Shown here in pieces: positions 15,831-25,365 of a stretch of DNA of 44,343 bases. Position 1 is the stretch's first letter; each line of letters starts with the position of its first letter. The stretch spans positions 1-44,343 of the forward strand of contig JABXGX010000100.1 in NCBI GenBank assembly GCA_016550405.1. The letters run 5' to 3'. The notes below the pieces were generated by a model, which had not been told where the DNA came from, made no database searches, and saw only the letters and a program-made list of their open reading frames with translations. The position numbers were made by a program, and so were the translations under genes. The DNA is from an archaeon. GTDB lineage: Archaea; Asgardarchaeota; Hermodarchaeia; Hermodarchaeales; Hermodarchaeaceae.

Positions 15831-16481
15831 ATGACGGATATACCGCAAGACGCGAGTAAACCACCAGAAGCAGAAAAAGGTGAGAAAAGGATAGTTGACA
15901 AATCAAAATCGGCAGAACCTTCAACCATGGAACCCGCGAAACCCAAACCCTTAACGAAGAAGAAATTACAGAAAGCCTTGGTTAATGCTCAAGCGCAGGT
16001 TCAGACGTATAAGACCCAGCTTGCTTACTTACAAGCCGATCATGAGAATTTCGTCAAGGCGATGGAGCGTCGTGAAGCCGATCTTCGGCTCCAAGCAAAT
16101 CGAGAGCTCCTTCTTGGGTTGTTACCTATTCTTGATGATTTGGAACGTGCCCAACTCATGATCCCTCAGATTGAAGCAAACAATCCCTTCATTGAGGGAC
16201 TTTCAATGCTAGTGAGCAATCTGAAATCGACATTAACAAACGCTGGTGTCAAGGTAATCGAATGCAAAGGTCAACCCTTTGATCCCTTACGTCATGAAGC
16301 GGTGGTTCGAGAAGAATCTACCACGCATCCTCCAAATACCGTCATTGAAGAGTTACGTAAAGGTTATCTCTTGAAAGGGACATTGCTGAGACCATCCATG
16401 GTGAAGATAGCGGTTGCACCTACTCCTCCCCCAAAAACCAAGGTAACACCTTCGGTTGAAAAGGAAACAAAGAAAAATTAA
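15831..16481 (+). CDS. grpE: Nucleotide exchange factor GrpE
   Basis: A 216-residue GrpE. The first 45 residues are a charged disordered tail. A long coiled coil follows (about 48-105, AQVQTYKTQLAYLQADHENF), then the conserved helix RELLLGLLPILDDLERA and the C-terminal beta domain with GVKVIECKGQPFDPLRHEAV, matching the family signature. GrpE releases ADP from DnaK. The gene order grpE-dnaK-dnaJ is that of bacterial operons and of those archaea that acquired the Hsp70 system from bacteria. AGGAGG stands 9 bases before the ATG. dnaK begins 34 bases after its stop. Confidence 0.93.
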   Translation: MTDIPQDASKPPEAEKGEKRIVDKSKSAEPSTMEPAKPKPLTKKKLQKALVNAQAQVQTYKTQLAYLQADHENFVKAMERREADLRLQANRELLLGLLPILDDLERAQLMIPQIEANNPFIEGLSMLVSNLKSTLTNAGVKVIECKGQPFDPLRHEAVVREESTTHPPNTVIEELRKGYLLKGTLLRPSMVKIAVAPTPPPKTKVTPSVEKETKKN

Positions 16482-16515
16482 CATCTAAAGATAATTGACA
16501 ACGAGTTGATGAAAA

Positions 16516-18414
16516 ATGGCGAAAATAATCGGAATTGATTTGGGAACAAGCAACTCAGCCGCAGCTGTGATGCGCGGCGATCGTCCCATCATTATTCCCA
16601 GCGCTGAAGGACCCACAGTATCCGGTAAAGCCTTTCCATCCTATGTGGCGATCACAGAAGATGGAACACGACTGGTTGGCGAACCAGCTCGTCGCCAGGC
16701 GGTAGCAAACCCCGAAGGCACCGTTACAGCTGTGAAACGAAAAATGGGAACCCGAAAAAAAGTGAAAATCCGTAATAAGACTTATACTCCCGAGGAAGTG
16801 TCTTCATTTATCCTTCGCAAAATCAAAACGGATGCTGAAGCTTTTCTCGGAGAACCTGTTTCACAAGTTGTTATAACCGTGCCTGCGTACTTTAATGATA
16901 ATCAACGGCAGGCCACAAAAGATGCCGGAGAGTTAGCAGGATTAGAAGTTGTTCGCTTAATCAACGAACCAACTGCGGCCTCACTTGCTTATGGCATCGA
17001 TAAACTGGACCAGGAACTCCGAATTCTTGTTTTTGATCTTGGAGGTGGTACTTTGGATGTCACCATCATGGAATTCGGTCCTGACCCAGAAACTAAAAGC
17101 GGGTTATTCCAAGTTGTATCTACAGCGGGGGATACGCAATTGGGCGGAACAGACATGGACCTCGCCATTGCTGAATGGTTAGCCGATGAATTCACAGGAG
17201 AACATGGAATGGACCTCCATGATGATCCTACGGCATGGAGGCGCCTGCTTGAGGCTTCAGAAAAGGCAAAAATCGAATTATCCAATGTCATTGAAACAGA
17301 GATCAACCTACCATATCTGACTGCTGATAAGAGTGGACCCAAACACATGCAAAGAAAACTCACACGAGCCAAGCTTGAGGATCTCGTTCGCGATATTGTT
17401 AGCCGGTGTGACGGTCCTATGCGACAAGCCATCAGTGATGCTAAGCTTCGACCGAATGAAGTTGACAAGATCATACTTATTGGTGGACCTACTCGGATGC
17501 CTGTCGTTCGACAGTACGTTGAGAAGTTCATCGGAAAGAAGGCTGAACGAGGTGTCGACCCAATGGAAGCAGTTGCCTTGGGTGCAGCAATCCAAGGGGG
17601 TGTTATCACTGGCGATGTTAAAGACCTACTCCTTCTTGACGTTACTCCCCTCTCATTAGGAGTTGAAACGAAGGGGGACATTATGACCCCCATTATTGAA
17701 CGCAACACCACAATACCCGTTGAGCGCAGTCAAATCTTTAGTACAGCTGCAGACATGCAAACCGTGGTAACCATTCATGTTCTTCAGGGTGAGCGATCCA
17801 GAGCCAGCCAAAACATCTCTTTAGGCCAATTTAACCTCACGGGAATTCCACCGGCTCCTATGGGAGTGCCTCAAATCGAAGTCACCTTTGACATCGATGT
17901 AAATGGCATACTCCATGTTAAGGCCAAAGATCTAGGTACAGGAAATGAACAAAAAATCACAATCTCAGCTTCCACAAAATTAACAGAAGATCAAAAAGAG
18001 CGGATGGTCGCTGATGCAGAAGAATATGAAGAAGAGGATAAGCGGTATCGTGAGGAAGTCGAAGAATTGAACAAGGCGGAATCGCTTGTGTATTCTGCTC
18101 GTAAGACCATCAAAGAGCTGGGTGATAAAATCAGTGCAGAGGACAAGGAAAAAGTCGAAGAAGCCGCTAATCGATTAGAAAAGGCTGTCCAAGACAAAGA
18201 TCTGGCTACGGCGAAACAAGAAATGGAAAGTCTGACCGATATCTTGCAAGGTGTTGGCACAGCCGTCTATCAACAGGTAGCGGAAGAACAAGCACGTGCT
18301 CAAGCTCAAGAAGGCGTCGCTGACGATTCAACTTCAAAGCCAAAGAAAAAGAAAAGTAAAGATAAAGTCGTTGATGCTGATTACGAAGTTGTCGATGACG
18401 AAGATAAGAAGTAA
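16516..18414 (+). CDS. dnaK: Hsp70 chaperone DnaK
   Basis: A 632-residue Hsp70. The ATPase domain shows [10 protein letters not shown] (phosphate 1), [46 protein letters not shown] and [10 protein letters not shown]. The substrate domain follows from about residue 370, and a charged lid and tail end in [13 protein letters not shown], a bacterial-type C-terminus. After about residue 80 it lacks the insertion of 23-25 residues present in proteobacterial DnaK, as in Gram-positive and archaeal proteins. The early [10 protein letters not shown] segment also matches archaeal DnaKs. This agrees with the known idea that archaeal DnaK came from bacteria by transfer. It works with the flanking GrpE and DnaJ in cytosolic protein folding. 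Confidence 0.97.
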   Translation: MAKIIGIDLGTSNSAAAVMRGDRPIIIPSAEGPTVSGKAFPSYVAITEDGTRLVGEPARRQAVANPEGTVTAVKRKMGTRKKVKIRNKTYTPEEVSSFILRKIKTDAEAFLGEPVSQVVITVPAYFNDNQRQATKDAGELAGLEVVRLINEPTAASLAYGIDKLDQELRILVFDLGGGTLDVTIMEFGPDPETKSGLFQVVSTAGDTQLGGTDMDLAIAEWLADEFTGEHGMDLHDDPTAWRRLLEASEKAKIELSNVIETEINLPYLTADKSGPKHMQRKLTRAKLEDLVRDIVSRCDGPMRQAISDAKLRPNEVDKIILIGGPTRMPVVRQYVEKFIGKKAERGVDPMEAVALGAAIQGGVITGDVKDLLLLDVTPLSLGVETKGDIMTPIIERNTTIPVERSQIFSTAADMQTVVTIHVLQGERSRASQNISLGQFNLTGIPPAPMGVPQIEVTFDIDVNGILHVKAKDLGTGNEQKITISASTKLTEDQKERMVADAEEYEEEDKRYREEVEELNKAESLVYSARKTIKELGDKISAEDKEKVEEAANRLEKAVQDKDLATAKQEMESLTDILQGVGTAVYQQVAEEQARAQAQEGVADDSTSKPKKKKSKDKVVDADYEVVDDEDKK

Positions 18415-18512
18415 CTCAGGCTCACCATCAGGCGGCGTAATCTGCAAGCCGGTTCAGGCAGAACAAATAAAAGCGAAGCTTTGATTCGGATACGCATTTA
18501 CGGTGGATTAGC

Positions 18513-19625
18513 GTGAGTTATGGCAGCAATCAAAAACGCGACTACTATGAAGTGCTAGGTGTAGATCGAAAAGCAACACAAGCAGAAATCCGAAGTGCAT
18601 ACCGTAAACTTGCGCTCAAATATCATCCTGACCGGAATAAAGAGCCTGATGCAGCGGGGAAATTCAAAGAAGTCTCGGAAGCGTATGCTATTCTTTCGGA
18701 TGAGAATAAGCGACAGCAATATGACCAGTTTGGTCATGCTGGAATAAGCGGTCGATATAGTGCTGAGGACATCTTTGGCGGGATTAATTTCGAAGACATC
18801 TTGCGAAGCTTCGGACTCGGTGGAGGCCTTGGAGGTTTTGGAAGCATCTTCGACTTCTTCATGGGTCGGGGGGGTAGGAGGTCGGGACCACAGGATCAAG
18901 CAATTGACCTGCGTTATGATATGAAAATCTCCTTGAAAGAAGCAGCTACAGGTGTAGAAAGAGAAATCAACCTGAAGCGGGATGAGCAGTGTCCAAAATG
19001 CGGTGGAACTGGTGGGGAACCTGGAACCCCCATGAGCACGTGTTCACGTTGTAATGGACGCGGTGAGTTACGACAGGTCCAACAAACGATGTTTGGACAG
19101 GTTATTCGTGTTGGCACTTGTCCAGATTGCCGTGGACAGGGTCAAATGATTGAAACGCCTTGCTCGCAATGTAATGGAAAACGAACGGTTCGAGAAAAAC
19201 GAAGTATCCGGGTTCAAATTCCTCCGGGAGTAGAATCGGGTTCAATGCTCCGGCTTAAAGACCAGGGAGCCTCTCAGGAGGGAGGAAGGCCTGGTGATCT
19301 GTATGTGGTAATTCATGTTGAACCTGATAAGACCTTTCAGCGGGTAGGTGATGATATTTTGATAGAACTCTCGATTTCCATTACTCAAGCCACATTAGGC
19401 GTTGAAATCGAAGTCCCCACTCTTCTTTCTAAGGCAAAGCTAAAGATTCCATCTGGAACGCAACCAGATACGCTCCTTCGGTTGAAAGGACAAGGTATGC
19501 CACGTGCTAGGTGGCGTGGGAATGGCGATCAGCTTGTCCGAATAAGAGTCGAGATTCCTAAGAAGCTCAATCAACGTGAGCGGGAACTATTAGAACAACT
19601 TTCCAATGAATTGGATAAGAATTGA
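18513..19625 (+). CDS. dnaJ: Co-chaperone DnaJ (Hsp40)
   Basis: A 370-residue type I DnaJ. The J domain (residues about 9-72) has the YHPDRNK motif that stimulates DnaK ATPase. A G/F region (about 75-125) follows. The zinc-finger domain has the four repeats [24 protein letters not shown] and CSQCNGKR, all intact. The C-terminal substrate-binding domains follow. The start is GTG 18513, preceded by GGTGG 6 bases before it. It lies 98 bases downstream of dnaK, so it may have some independent expression. It ends 4 bases from the converging tldE-like gene. Confidence 0.96.
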   Translation: MSYGSNQKRDYYEVLGVDRKATQAEIRSAYRKLALKYHPDRNKEPDAAGKFKEVSEAYAILSDENKRQQYDQFGHAGISGRYSAEDIFGGINFEDILRSFGLGGGLGGFGSIFDFFMGRGGRRSGPQDQAIDLRYDMKISLKEAATGVEREINLKRDEQCPKCGGTGGEPGTPMSTCSRCNGRGELRQVQQTMFGQVIRVGTCPDCRGQGQMIETPCSQCNGKRTVREKRSIRVQIPPGVESGSMLRLKDQGASQEGGRPGDLYVVIHVEPDKTFQRVGDDILIELSISITQATLGVEIEVPTLLSKAKLKIPSGTQPDTLLRLKGQGMPRARWRGNGDQLVRIRVEIPKKLNQRERELLEQLSNELDKN

Positions 19626-19629
19626 ATTT

Positions 19630-21006
19630 TTAGTCGGCTTTGGCGACCACTTGAATATCACTGAATTGAATGGTAGGAGCGATGAGTGAACCTCCTGCTC
19701 CAACGAGGTAACTTCGAATATCGTTTCCAACTACATCAACTTTCTTGATGAGATCAAAAGCATTCCCTGCCAACATTAAACCGTGGACTGCGCCTGTGAG
19801 TTCTCCATCGATAATGCGAAACGCGGGATTACCTACTACACTGTAATCCCCTGTTTCTTGGTTCGATGAATGAGCACCTTGTAAGCCTTTGATTAAATAT
19901 CCCGATTTTATCTCTCCTAGAATATCTTCAAAGGAGTGTTTTCCGCCAGGAACCATCATATTTGTGGGAGCTGTATCTACAACGCCTGTTCGGAGATTCC
20001 GACTTGCATTTCCTGTACTTGTTTCTCCGTGGCGATTAGCCCAGTAATTAGTCCACAAAAAGGATTGTAATCTCCCTTTTTCGATAATAGGCGTCTTTTG
20101 TTGGGGAATCCCTTCGCCATCAAAAAGACCTGTGGCATATCCACCCTGGTAGAGTCCATCATCCGTGAAGGAAAGAGCTTCAGAAGCAATGAAATCTCCT
20201 TTCTTATCTGCAAGTTTTGATTTCCCACGAACTACGTTTTCACCCTTGATTGCTGGCATGAAAGCGAAGGAAAGAAGAGAGCCTAAAGCACTTGCTTCAA
20301 AAAGGATAGTCCCGGAACCGGTTTCTCCTTTTGCATGCTTCTTTGCTAGGAGCACATCCTTCACAGTGTTGTTGACAACATAATCCAAATCTAGTGTGAA
20401 TTTGCGATTGATATCAACTGACCATACTGAAGAAGTCATACCAGTTTCAGTTGGAGCCACTAACACAGCATAAGCATAAACGCCGGTTCCTCTATCGCTG
20501 ATAGAGATGCCGTTAGAGTTAGCGTAAGCGGTCCATCCAAAGAATCCACCTGTACCTGCTTCTCCAATAATTATCGATGAGTCCTTCTCCGTAATCTCCT
20601 TAGCAATCTTCGTGGATAAATCAACAAAAACTCCAGGATCTTTTTCAGGAATTGATGCATCCCAGGTTCCTGTCACCTTTGTGTATTTGGTTTTAAGTGC
20701 AAAATCCTTCCAAGTCTCATCGGGTGTACTGGCTTTCGCTGCTGCAATTGCACGATTCACTGATTCTTTGATTGTGTCTGGTTCAAGTCGATTGGTATAA
20801 GCAGAGCCTAATTGCCTGTCCACCACAACTCGAATCGAGGCACCTGCTTCCTGCATCTTCAATGCCTTGTTGATCTGTCCTAAAGCGACTTCACAGCTGA
20901 TTTCATAATTATCCTGCAATAGAATCTCAATCTGATCAACTTGCTTAGAGCCAAAGGCTACAGCTTGTTCTGAGAGCGAAAGAAGGTATTGTTCTTTGTC
21001 TTTCAT
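19630..21006 (-). CDS. tldE: TldE/PmbA family protein
   Basis: A 458-residue member of the TldD/PmbA family, the partner subunit that lacks the HExxxH zinc site. Support comes from the family motifs GSGTILFEASALGSLLSF, SFTDDGLYQGGYATGLFDGEG and the glycine-rich end GIVNGELTGAVHGLMLAGN-like region. In bacteria TldD and TldE form a heterodimeric metalloprotease that processes modified peptides such as microcin B17 and degrades CcdA; archaeal substrates are unknown. I start at ATG 21006 because AAGGAGG stands about 9 bases upstream. An upstream ATG at 21036 would overlap the tldD end and has no such site. It lies 13 bases after tldD, clearly one operon. Confidence 0.9.
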   Translation of the reverse strand: MKDKEQYLLSLSEQAVAFGSKQVDQIEILLQDNYEISCEVALGQINKALKMQEAGASIRVVVDRQLGSAYTNRLEPDTIKESVNRAIAAAKASTPDETWKDFALKTKYTKVTGTWDASIPEKDPGVFVDLSTKIAKEITEKDSSIIIGEAGTGGFFGWTAYANSNGISISDRGTGVYAYAVLVAPTETGMTSSVWSVDINRKFTLDLDYVVNNTVKDVLLAKKHAKGETGSGTILFEASALGSLLSFAFMPAIKGENVVRGKSKLADKKGDFIASEALSFTDDGLYQGGYATGLFDGEGIPQQKTPIIEKGRLQSFLWTNYWANRHGETSTGNASRNLRTGVVDTAPTNMMVPGGKHSFEDILGEIKSGYLIKGLQGAHSSNQETGDYSVVGNPAFRIIDGELTGAVHGLMLAGNAFDLIKKVDVVGNDIRSYLVGAGGSLIAPTIQFSDIQVVAKAD

Positions 21007-21019
21007 GGTTCTAACCTCC

Positions 21020-22423
21020 TTAGTCTTTTCCTCCAAAGGTTATCGGACCACTTCCAAATCGAATGAGCGGCCCACCATCACTGATGAGAGCCTCTTGACC
21101 TTTTCCACATCGACCTGCACCAAAAGCAAAAGCGTCTTTGCCTACTCCTTCGATCTTCAATAGTGCCTCCGTAGCAATGCCTGAAATAGACATATTGGTA
21201 ACCGAGTTCCCTAATTCACCTTTGACAATTTCAAAAGCTTCTTGGATCCCTACTTGAAAACTCGCATTCATTTCAGCTTGGCCCCCTGCGACACCAAGGC
21301 AATAATAGCCGAAGTCGATTCCTTCAAAGAGTTCATCATCAGATACATCACCACGCTCAAAGAAGGTGTTACGCATCCGGATTAGCGGTACATAGCGATA
21401 GTCTTCGGCCCGTGCATTTCCTGAAGGGCGCATATTAGTTTTCTTTGCATACTCGCGGTCGGTGAGAAGGGCAGTCAGGATTCCATCTTTGATCAAATAT
21501 ACTCTGCTGGTTAGCACGCCTTCATCGTCATATTTGCTAGTGCCTAGACCTTCGGCGATGGTTCCATCATCGACCATAGTGACTCCCTTAGGAGCAACTT
21601 CTTGGTTCATTTTCCCAGCAAAGGCAGATTGTAATGTGAGGTCGGCCTCAGCTAAGTGCCCCAGTGCTTCATGAGCGAGTGTACCCACGACTTTTGGACC
21701 CAATACACACGGGAAGCTTCCCGGTTTTGGTGTTGAACCTTTGAGTTGCTTTTTCACGCGTTCAACAATGCGTTCGCCGACAATTTCGGGTGTCTGGTCA
21801 TTTTCATAAAATTCCCAGCCATGAGCGGTTGTGCCACTCTCGTCTCGAGCGCCAGTGATTTTGCTATTCTCTTTAGCGGTTAGCCAAACCCATAAATGTA
21901 CATGACCAAAGCCTAGTTCTAATTCAGTGCCTTCGTTCGTAACGATATATTTTGTACCGAATCCATCGCGTTGACGAATAGTAATCGCCTTTACACGTGA
22001 ATCAAGTTGCTTGGTTTCTTGCCACAGCTGGGCAGCATAAGCGATTTTTTCTTTAGGATCAACATCTGTGGGAATTCGATCCACCTTCAGTGGAATCGTT
22101 GCTTTGGCTGGCTTTATTTCTGCAAGCTCAATCGGATCTTTGCGAGCTTGACTAGCACTATTCGCGAGGGAATAAGCATCTTTGACAGACGCTTGTAACC
22201 CCTCGGGAGAAAGATCATTAGAGGAGACGAAGCCCCAAGTACCACCAGCTAATACCCGGATTGCTACACCTTCTTCGATACGCTGACTGATACTTCGGAC
22301 CCGTCCATCTTCAAATTGCGTATTACTGCGATTTAGGGATTCAACACGTAACTCGACATACGTGGCACCGAGTTTTTCACCGTAATCAGCAGCTTTTTGG
22401 AGCTTATCAATCACAAAAATCAC
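21020..22423 (-). CDS. tldD: TldD family metalloprotease
   Basis: A 467-residue catalytic subunit of the TldD/TldE protease. The zinc motif is HEALGH at about residue 247 in GTLAHEALGHLAEADL, followed by a region with KGVTMVDDGTIAEGLGTSKYDDEG, and it ends with GGPLIRFGSGPITFGG. The N-terminal half binds peptides in a cleft formed with TldE. The start is GTG 22423, or the in-frame GTG 9 bases further in, which gives MIDKLQKAADYGEKLG, a better match to the usual family start. A hairpin or operator-like inverted repeat covers the upstream start region (22423-22457). Confidence 0.92.
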   Translation of the reverse strand: MIFVIDKLQKAADYGEKLGATYVELRVESLNRSNTQFEDGRVRSISQRIEEGVAIRVLAGGTWGFVSSNDLSPEGLQASVKDAYSLANSASQARKDPIELAEIKPAKATIPLKVDRIPTDVDPKEKIAYAAQLWQETKQLDSRVKAITIRQRDGFGTKYIVTNEGTELELGFGHVHLWVWLTAKENSKITGARDESGTTAHGWEFYENDQTPEIVGERIVERVKKQLKGSTPKPGSFPCVLGPKVVGTLAHEALGHLAEADLTLQSAFAGKMNQEVAPKGVTMVDDGTIAEGLGTSKYDDEGVLTSRVYLIKDGILTALLTDREYAKKTNMRPSGNARAEDYRYVPLIRMRNTFFERGDVSDDELFEGIDFGYYCLGVAGGQAEMNASFQVGIQEAFEIVKGELGNSVTNMSISGIATEALLKIEGVGKDAFAFGAGRCGKGQEALISDGGPLIRFGSGPITFGGKD

Positions 22424-22457
22424 TTCTAGCGTGTAAGAACTTACACGATTCTAGAAG
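22423..22457. promoter_or_regulatory. Two-part inverted repeat at the tldD start
   Basis: The inner arms CGTGTAAG (22430-22437) and CTTACACG (22440-22447) pair perfectly around AA. Outer arms CTTCTAG (22423-22429) and CTAGAAG (22451-22457) also pair, offset by three unpaired bases (ATT). That gives 15 paired bases touching the tldD start codon. It may be an operator for the divergent tldD and Mut7-C genes or an mRNA hairpin controlling translation of tldD. Confidence 0.45.
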
Positions 22458-22475
22458 CGGATAGGAGACATAACA

Positions 22476-22485
22476 GCTTATAAGC
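22476..22485. promoter_or_regulatory. Symmetrical TATA-like element between divergent genes
   Basis: GCTTATAAGC is a perfect palindrome containing TTATAA, in the 70-base gap between tldD (minus) and the Mut7-C gene (plus). Being symmetrical, it could serve as a TATA box in both directions. A leftward transcript would begin close to the inverted repeat at 22423-22457. Confidence 0.35.
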
Positions 22486-22493
22486 CAATTGGA

Positions 22494-23009
22494 TTGAACA
22501 AATATATTGAGGAAATGCTGTTGGCATTAAAAGCCACCTTCATCGTTGATGCCATGCTGGGGTCTCTTGCTCGTTGGCTACGATTACTAGGATACGATAC
22601 TCTCTACTGTGAAACCCAATCAGATGATGAAATTCTTGAAAGAGTCGATAGCCGCATTCTTTTAACGCGAGATAAAGAACTCATGCTTCGAGCCAAAAAA
22701 CTGGAATACCGCGTTCTGAATCCCGGAAGCAAGTCCGTAGGGTCAATGCTTAAACAACTCCAGCAGACACTGCGAATTACGTTTCTTGCAGATCCTGACC
22801 TGAGTCGATGTCCCAAATGCAATGCACCACTTCAGAAACGTAATCGTGTCCAAGTTCGAACCCTTGTGCCTAAGGGTTCTTTAAAGAATCATCAGAATTT
22901 TTGGCAGTGTACAAATAAGGAGTGCCAAAAAGTCTATTGGCAAGGCCGGCATTGGACTAGAATTAAAAATACGCTCAATAAACTTGATACAGAAAATAAG
23001 TCAAGCTGA
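22494..23009 (+). CDS. Mut7-C RNase domain protein with zinc ribbon
   Basis: A 171-residue Mut7-C protein, a PIN-like nuclease fold. The N-terminal part has TFIVDAMLGSLARWLRLLGYDT, then the acidic residues of the PIN core in SDDEILERV and ILLTRDKELMLRAK. The C-terminal part is a zinc ribbon (CPKC and, later, C-x4-C followed by VYWQGRHW), the standard family ending. Nuclease activity is predicted for the family, but the physiological RNA target is unknown. The TTG at 22494 is the longest start; an ATG at 22515 gives a more typical N-terminus and fits the TATA element at 22476. The 3' end overlaps the converging NTPase gene by 9 bases. Confidence 0.88.
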   Translation: MNKYIEEMLLALKATFIVDAMLGSLARWLRLLGYDTLYCETQSDDEILERVDSRILLTRDKELMLRAKKLEYRVLNPGSKSVGSMLKQLQQTLRITFLADPDLSRCPKCNAPLQKRNRVQVRTLVPKGSLKNHQNFWQCTNKECQKVYWQGRHWTRIKNTLNKLDTENKSS

Positions 23010-23534
23010 CTTAGGATAATATTCGGGAAGAAGGAGTCTAGGTAAGGCACAGATTACAGCATCTCGAAGGATTTGAGTTCTAGTTAACCGCTTCTGCGTG
23101 AGTACACCCATTACACCCTCATTTTTGAAAAGGTCGTTACGACCCAAGAGCTTGTCAACAGTGTGTTTACTAGTATCACTGGTTGGATCGATTTTTTTCA
23201 CAAGCTCTTGTGATACTTCGATGGCGACAGACCGGGCAACACTCAGTTCTTCGCTTTTCTTAACGGCAGCAATTGCTTGGATATAATAGGTATTATTGAA
23301 TTGTGTTAGTCCACCTTCAATCCCGATTGCAAAATTTGCCTGTGGTTTTTCTTTGTGAGCAGATTTTGCCCGATTGATTGCCCCTTGTAATGTTTCAGAT
23401 TCAGACATAGGGAATGGTTGGACTCCTGAATTGACCCCCAATGAAATGACTGATACTTCGTCAAAATATAATTCAAAAGCCTGTCTGACAGCCTCTTGTT
23501 TTACTGGGTTTTGCGAGCCAAGAACAACGTGCAT
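23001..23534 (-). CDS. Inosine/xanthosine triphosphatase (YjjX/DUF84 family)
   Basis: A 177-residue house-cleaning NTPase that hydrolyses ITP and XTP and so keeps deaminated purines out of nucleic acids. Diagnostic segments are VVLGSQNPVKQEAVRQAF at the N-terminus (the phosphate-binding SxNPxK motif), GVQPFPMSESETLQGAINRA, and FAIGIEGGL. The C-terminal GVMGVLTQKRLTRTQILRDAV is also typical. The length is normal. It overlaps the Mut7-C gene tail to tail by 9 bases. Two membrane-protein genes lie upstream on the same strand, 48 bases away. Confidence 0.9.
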   Translation of the reverse strand: MHVVLGSQNPVKQEAVRQAFELYFDEVSVISLGVNSGVQPFPMSESETLQGAINRAKSAHKEKPQANFAIGIEGGLTQFNNTYYIQAIAAVKKSEELSVARSVAIEVSQELVKKIDPTSDTSKHTVDKLLGRNDLFKNEGVMGVLTQKRLTRTQILRDAVICALPRLLLPEYYPKSA

Positions 23535-23582
23535 GCTAGATTCGTATTTAGTACTTCCTAAAAAGACTAGGCTAAGGTTCTA

Positions 23583-24101
23583 TTAATCTGATTTTGTCTT
23601 TCGGATGCGCGCTTCACGAACCTTCCGATGGAGCGGTGATCCTCTGGCTTTTATCAGGAGAAGAATATTTTGAATGGCTTTAGAACGCAACAGATAGCTA
23701 TAGATGTGGAGCATGGCAAGGACAGTAACGATCCCTCCAAGAATTAGAACAATTAAACCTAAGGGAGCTCCAATCAATGGTATTGTACCTGTCTGTGTTA
23801 TGAGGAAGGCAACTAGCCCCAGCAAGAAAATACAGGCAGTGTATAATGAAATTAGTGAAGCAATGAGAATCATTGGCCAATAGGCAACAGCTTCAAGTCG
23901 AGTGCCCCCCGATTCGGTAAAAAGACGAAAGCGAAGATGTTTTGCCATACTGATGGGAGATAAGCCAAACCAGGATCCCTGGCGCACCTCAATAGCATCA
24001 GGCGGGATTGTCCATAAGAGCTGACATTTCATATCTAGAAGGATGCGGCGTAGTTCTGTGTAGGCATCGTTGAGTGGAAGCTCAGTGAACCCCTCTAACA
24101 T
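23583..24101 (-). CDS. Membrane protein of unknown function (172 aa)
   Basis: Not recognised. The first 75 residues are soluble and alternate hydrophobic and polar residues (LRRILLDMKCQLLWTIPP, LRFRLFTESGGTRLEAVAYW), suggesting a beta-rich SRPBCC-like or PH-like domain. Two adjacent membrane helices follow (about 77-98 and 103-130). The protein ends in a strongly basic tail (RKVREARIRKTKSD), which places both termini in the cytosol. It lies between the NTPase and the acetate-transporter-like gene on the same strand with gaps of about 50 bases, so the three may be one transcript. Confidence 0.65.
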   Translation of the reverse strand: MLEGFTELPLNDAYTELRRILLDMKCQLLWTIPPDAIEVRQGSWFGLSPISMAKHLRFRLFTESGGTRLEAVAYWPMILIASLISLYTACIFLLGLVAFLITQTGTIPLIGAPLGLIVLILGGIVTVLAMLHIYSYLLRSKAIQNILLLIKARGSPLHRKVREARIRKTKSD

Positions 24102-24157
24102 GGAATGCTTTGGCAGTAGATGTTACCTTTTACTTTTTGGAATGAGGAAGACACGCT

Positions 24158-24781
24158 TCATTTTCCTAGTGTAGCACCTAGCGGGAGAAGCACACGTTTG
24201 AAGGTATCATTTAGAAGTACTGCAATTCCGTAATACATTCCAACGAATCCACAGGCAATGCCTTCCCAGCCCGCGAATACGTTGACCATGGTATTGGTAA
24301 TACCTGAATTATGCCAAGTATCCCAAGCAAACCAATGGCCAAGGGCAACAAGCCAGAAGAAGATTGCAAGAAGAAAGAAGAATATTTGGAGTACACGGTT
24401 GAATTTAATTGAACTGAGAAAAAGCCAGAAACTGAAAAAGCCCCACAGAAAGAAGAAGGGAACCTGCACCCACATAGCTATTGCTGGTTCACTAGTTATT
24501 GGAGCTAGTCCAAGCAGTGGGAGAAATATGGTGAAGAGATAGGAGAACCAAAAGGTTGCACCGAGAATGAAAGTTGCTGCTCCGAAGGTATTTCCAGTTT
24601 TCAGTGACCATAATCCCGCAATCAAGGGTGCAAATCCCCCTGCAAATAAGGCTGTAGAGTACACGACTGCTAGCCCATTCATGTCAAGGATCTCTGCAAA
24701 ATAAAGCGAGAGGAGGATTAAAGCAAAACCAAAGCCAATAGCACCAAAAGCGGATGGATTAACGACACGTTCATTATCCAT
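24158..24781 (-). CDS. GPR1/FUN34/YaaH family (acetate/succinate) transporter
   Basis: A membrane protein of 207 residues with six hydrophobic helices. The family signature NPxxxGxxGFG is present at the start as VNPSAFGAIGFGFAL. The second helix pair (FAGGFAPLIAGLWSLKTGNTFGAATF) matches the family loop GNTFG. Members are proton-coupled acetate or succinate channels (SatP, Ato3). An acetate-exporting role would suit a peptide fermenter, but that is inference. I chose ATG 24781 because GGTGA stands about 6 bases before it; an ATG two codons earlier (24787) is possible. Confidence 0.85.
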   Translation of the reverse strand: MDNERVVNPSAFGAIGFGFALILLSLYFAEILDMNGLAVVYSTALFAGGFAPLIAGLWSLKTGNTFGAATFILGATFWFSYLFTIFLPLLGLAPITSEPAIAMWVQVPFFFLWGFFSFWLFLSSIKFNRVLQIFFFLLAIFFWLVALGHWFAWDTWHNSGITNTMVNVFAGWEGIACGFVGMYYGIAVLLNDTFKRVLLPLGATLGK

Positions 24782-25365
24782 ATACATTCACCTAATAAGT
24801 AATTGAAGAATATCAGACCCGCGTTTTTTATCTTGCATTATATAAGGCTTTACTGCGACGATGTGTTAAAGGAAAATTCAGATGTGTTAACGCTATTTCT
24901 CTTCACGTCTTAAGTGCTTGTTTAGTCGCATCTTGTTACCAGTGGTAGTCGACTGGTGTCGAGACAAGAAGTTTGAAAAATCAGATAAGAAACTCTCCAG
25001 CTTTGATTTCTTTTTCCTTTCCTTAGGTTTTGAAAAAGCTAATCCCTCCAATCAATCTTGTTGAAAACTTATTTTATAAACATTTTGAATTAAAAGCATC
25101 AAAAGTGACGCATTTTATCACCTAAAATTTATTTGATTTTTATAACGGTATTACCAGAGAAAAGAATCCAGGTCGAGAACGACTTCCTTTTAAATTCCCT
25201 TTTTCGCACCCTTTTGTTCGAAAAACAACAAAGACCAATGAAATTTGTACTAAAATCCGAACCTATCGGCTTAGGAGAATATTTGAGGATTTTGATTCCA
25301 GTAGCCAATACTGTAAAGCATTAGCTGCATGCTTATTAGAAAATATGATAGAGGAGCTATGAAAG
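24782..25365. other. Long A/T-rich intergenic region
   Basis: About 580 bases without a convincing gene, separating two divergent genes. A possible structured element lies at 24932-24968: ACCAGT and ACTGGT pair around an 8-base loop, with outer arms CTTGT and ACAAG. The stretch 25040-25150 is very A/T-rich with several TATA-like runs (for example TTATTTTATAAAC) and probably holds the promoter of the gene at 25366. A possible 63-codon frame at 25133-25324 has no ribosome site or recognisable composition. I see no tRNA or repeat here. Confidence 0.5.

Noticed and set aside
16989..17711. A 240-codon minus-strand frame opposite dnaK
   Set aside because: It lies wholly inside dnaK, is rich in Ser, Arg and Pro and has no family motif; a typical antisense open frame.
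25133..25324. A 63-codon frame in the long intergenic region
   Set aside because: There is no ribosome site, the DNA is strongly A/T-rich and promoter-like, and the peptide shows no domain or plausible composition.
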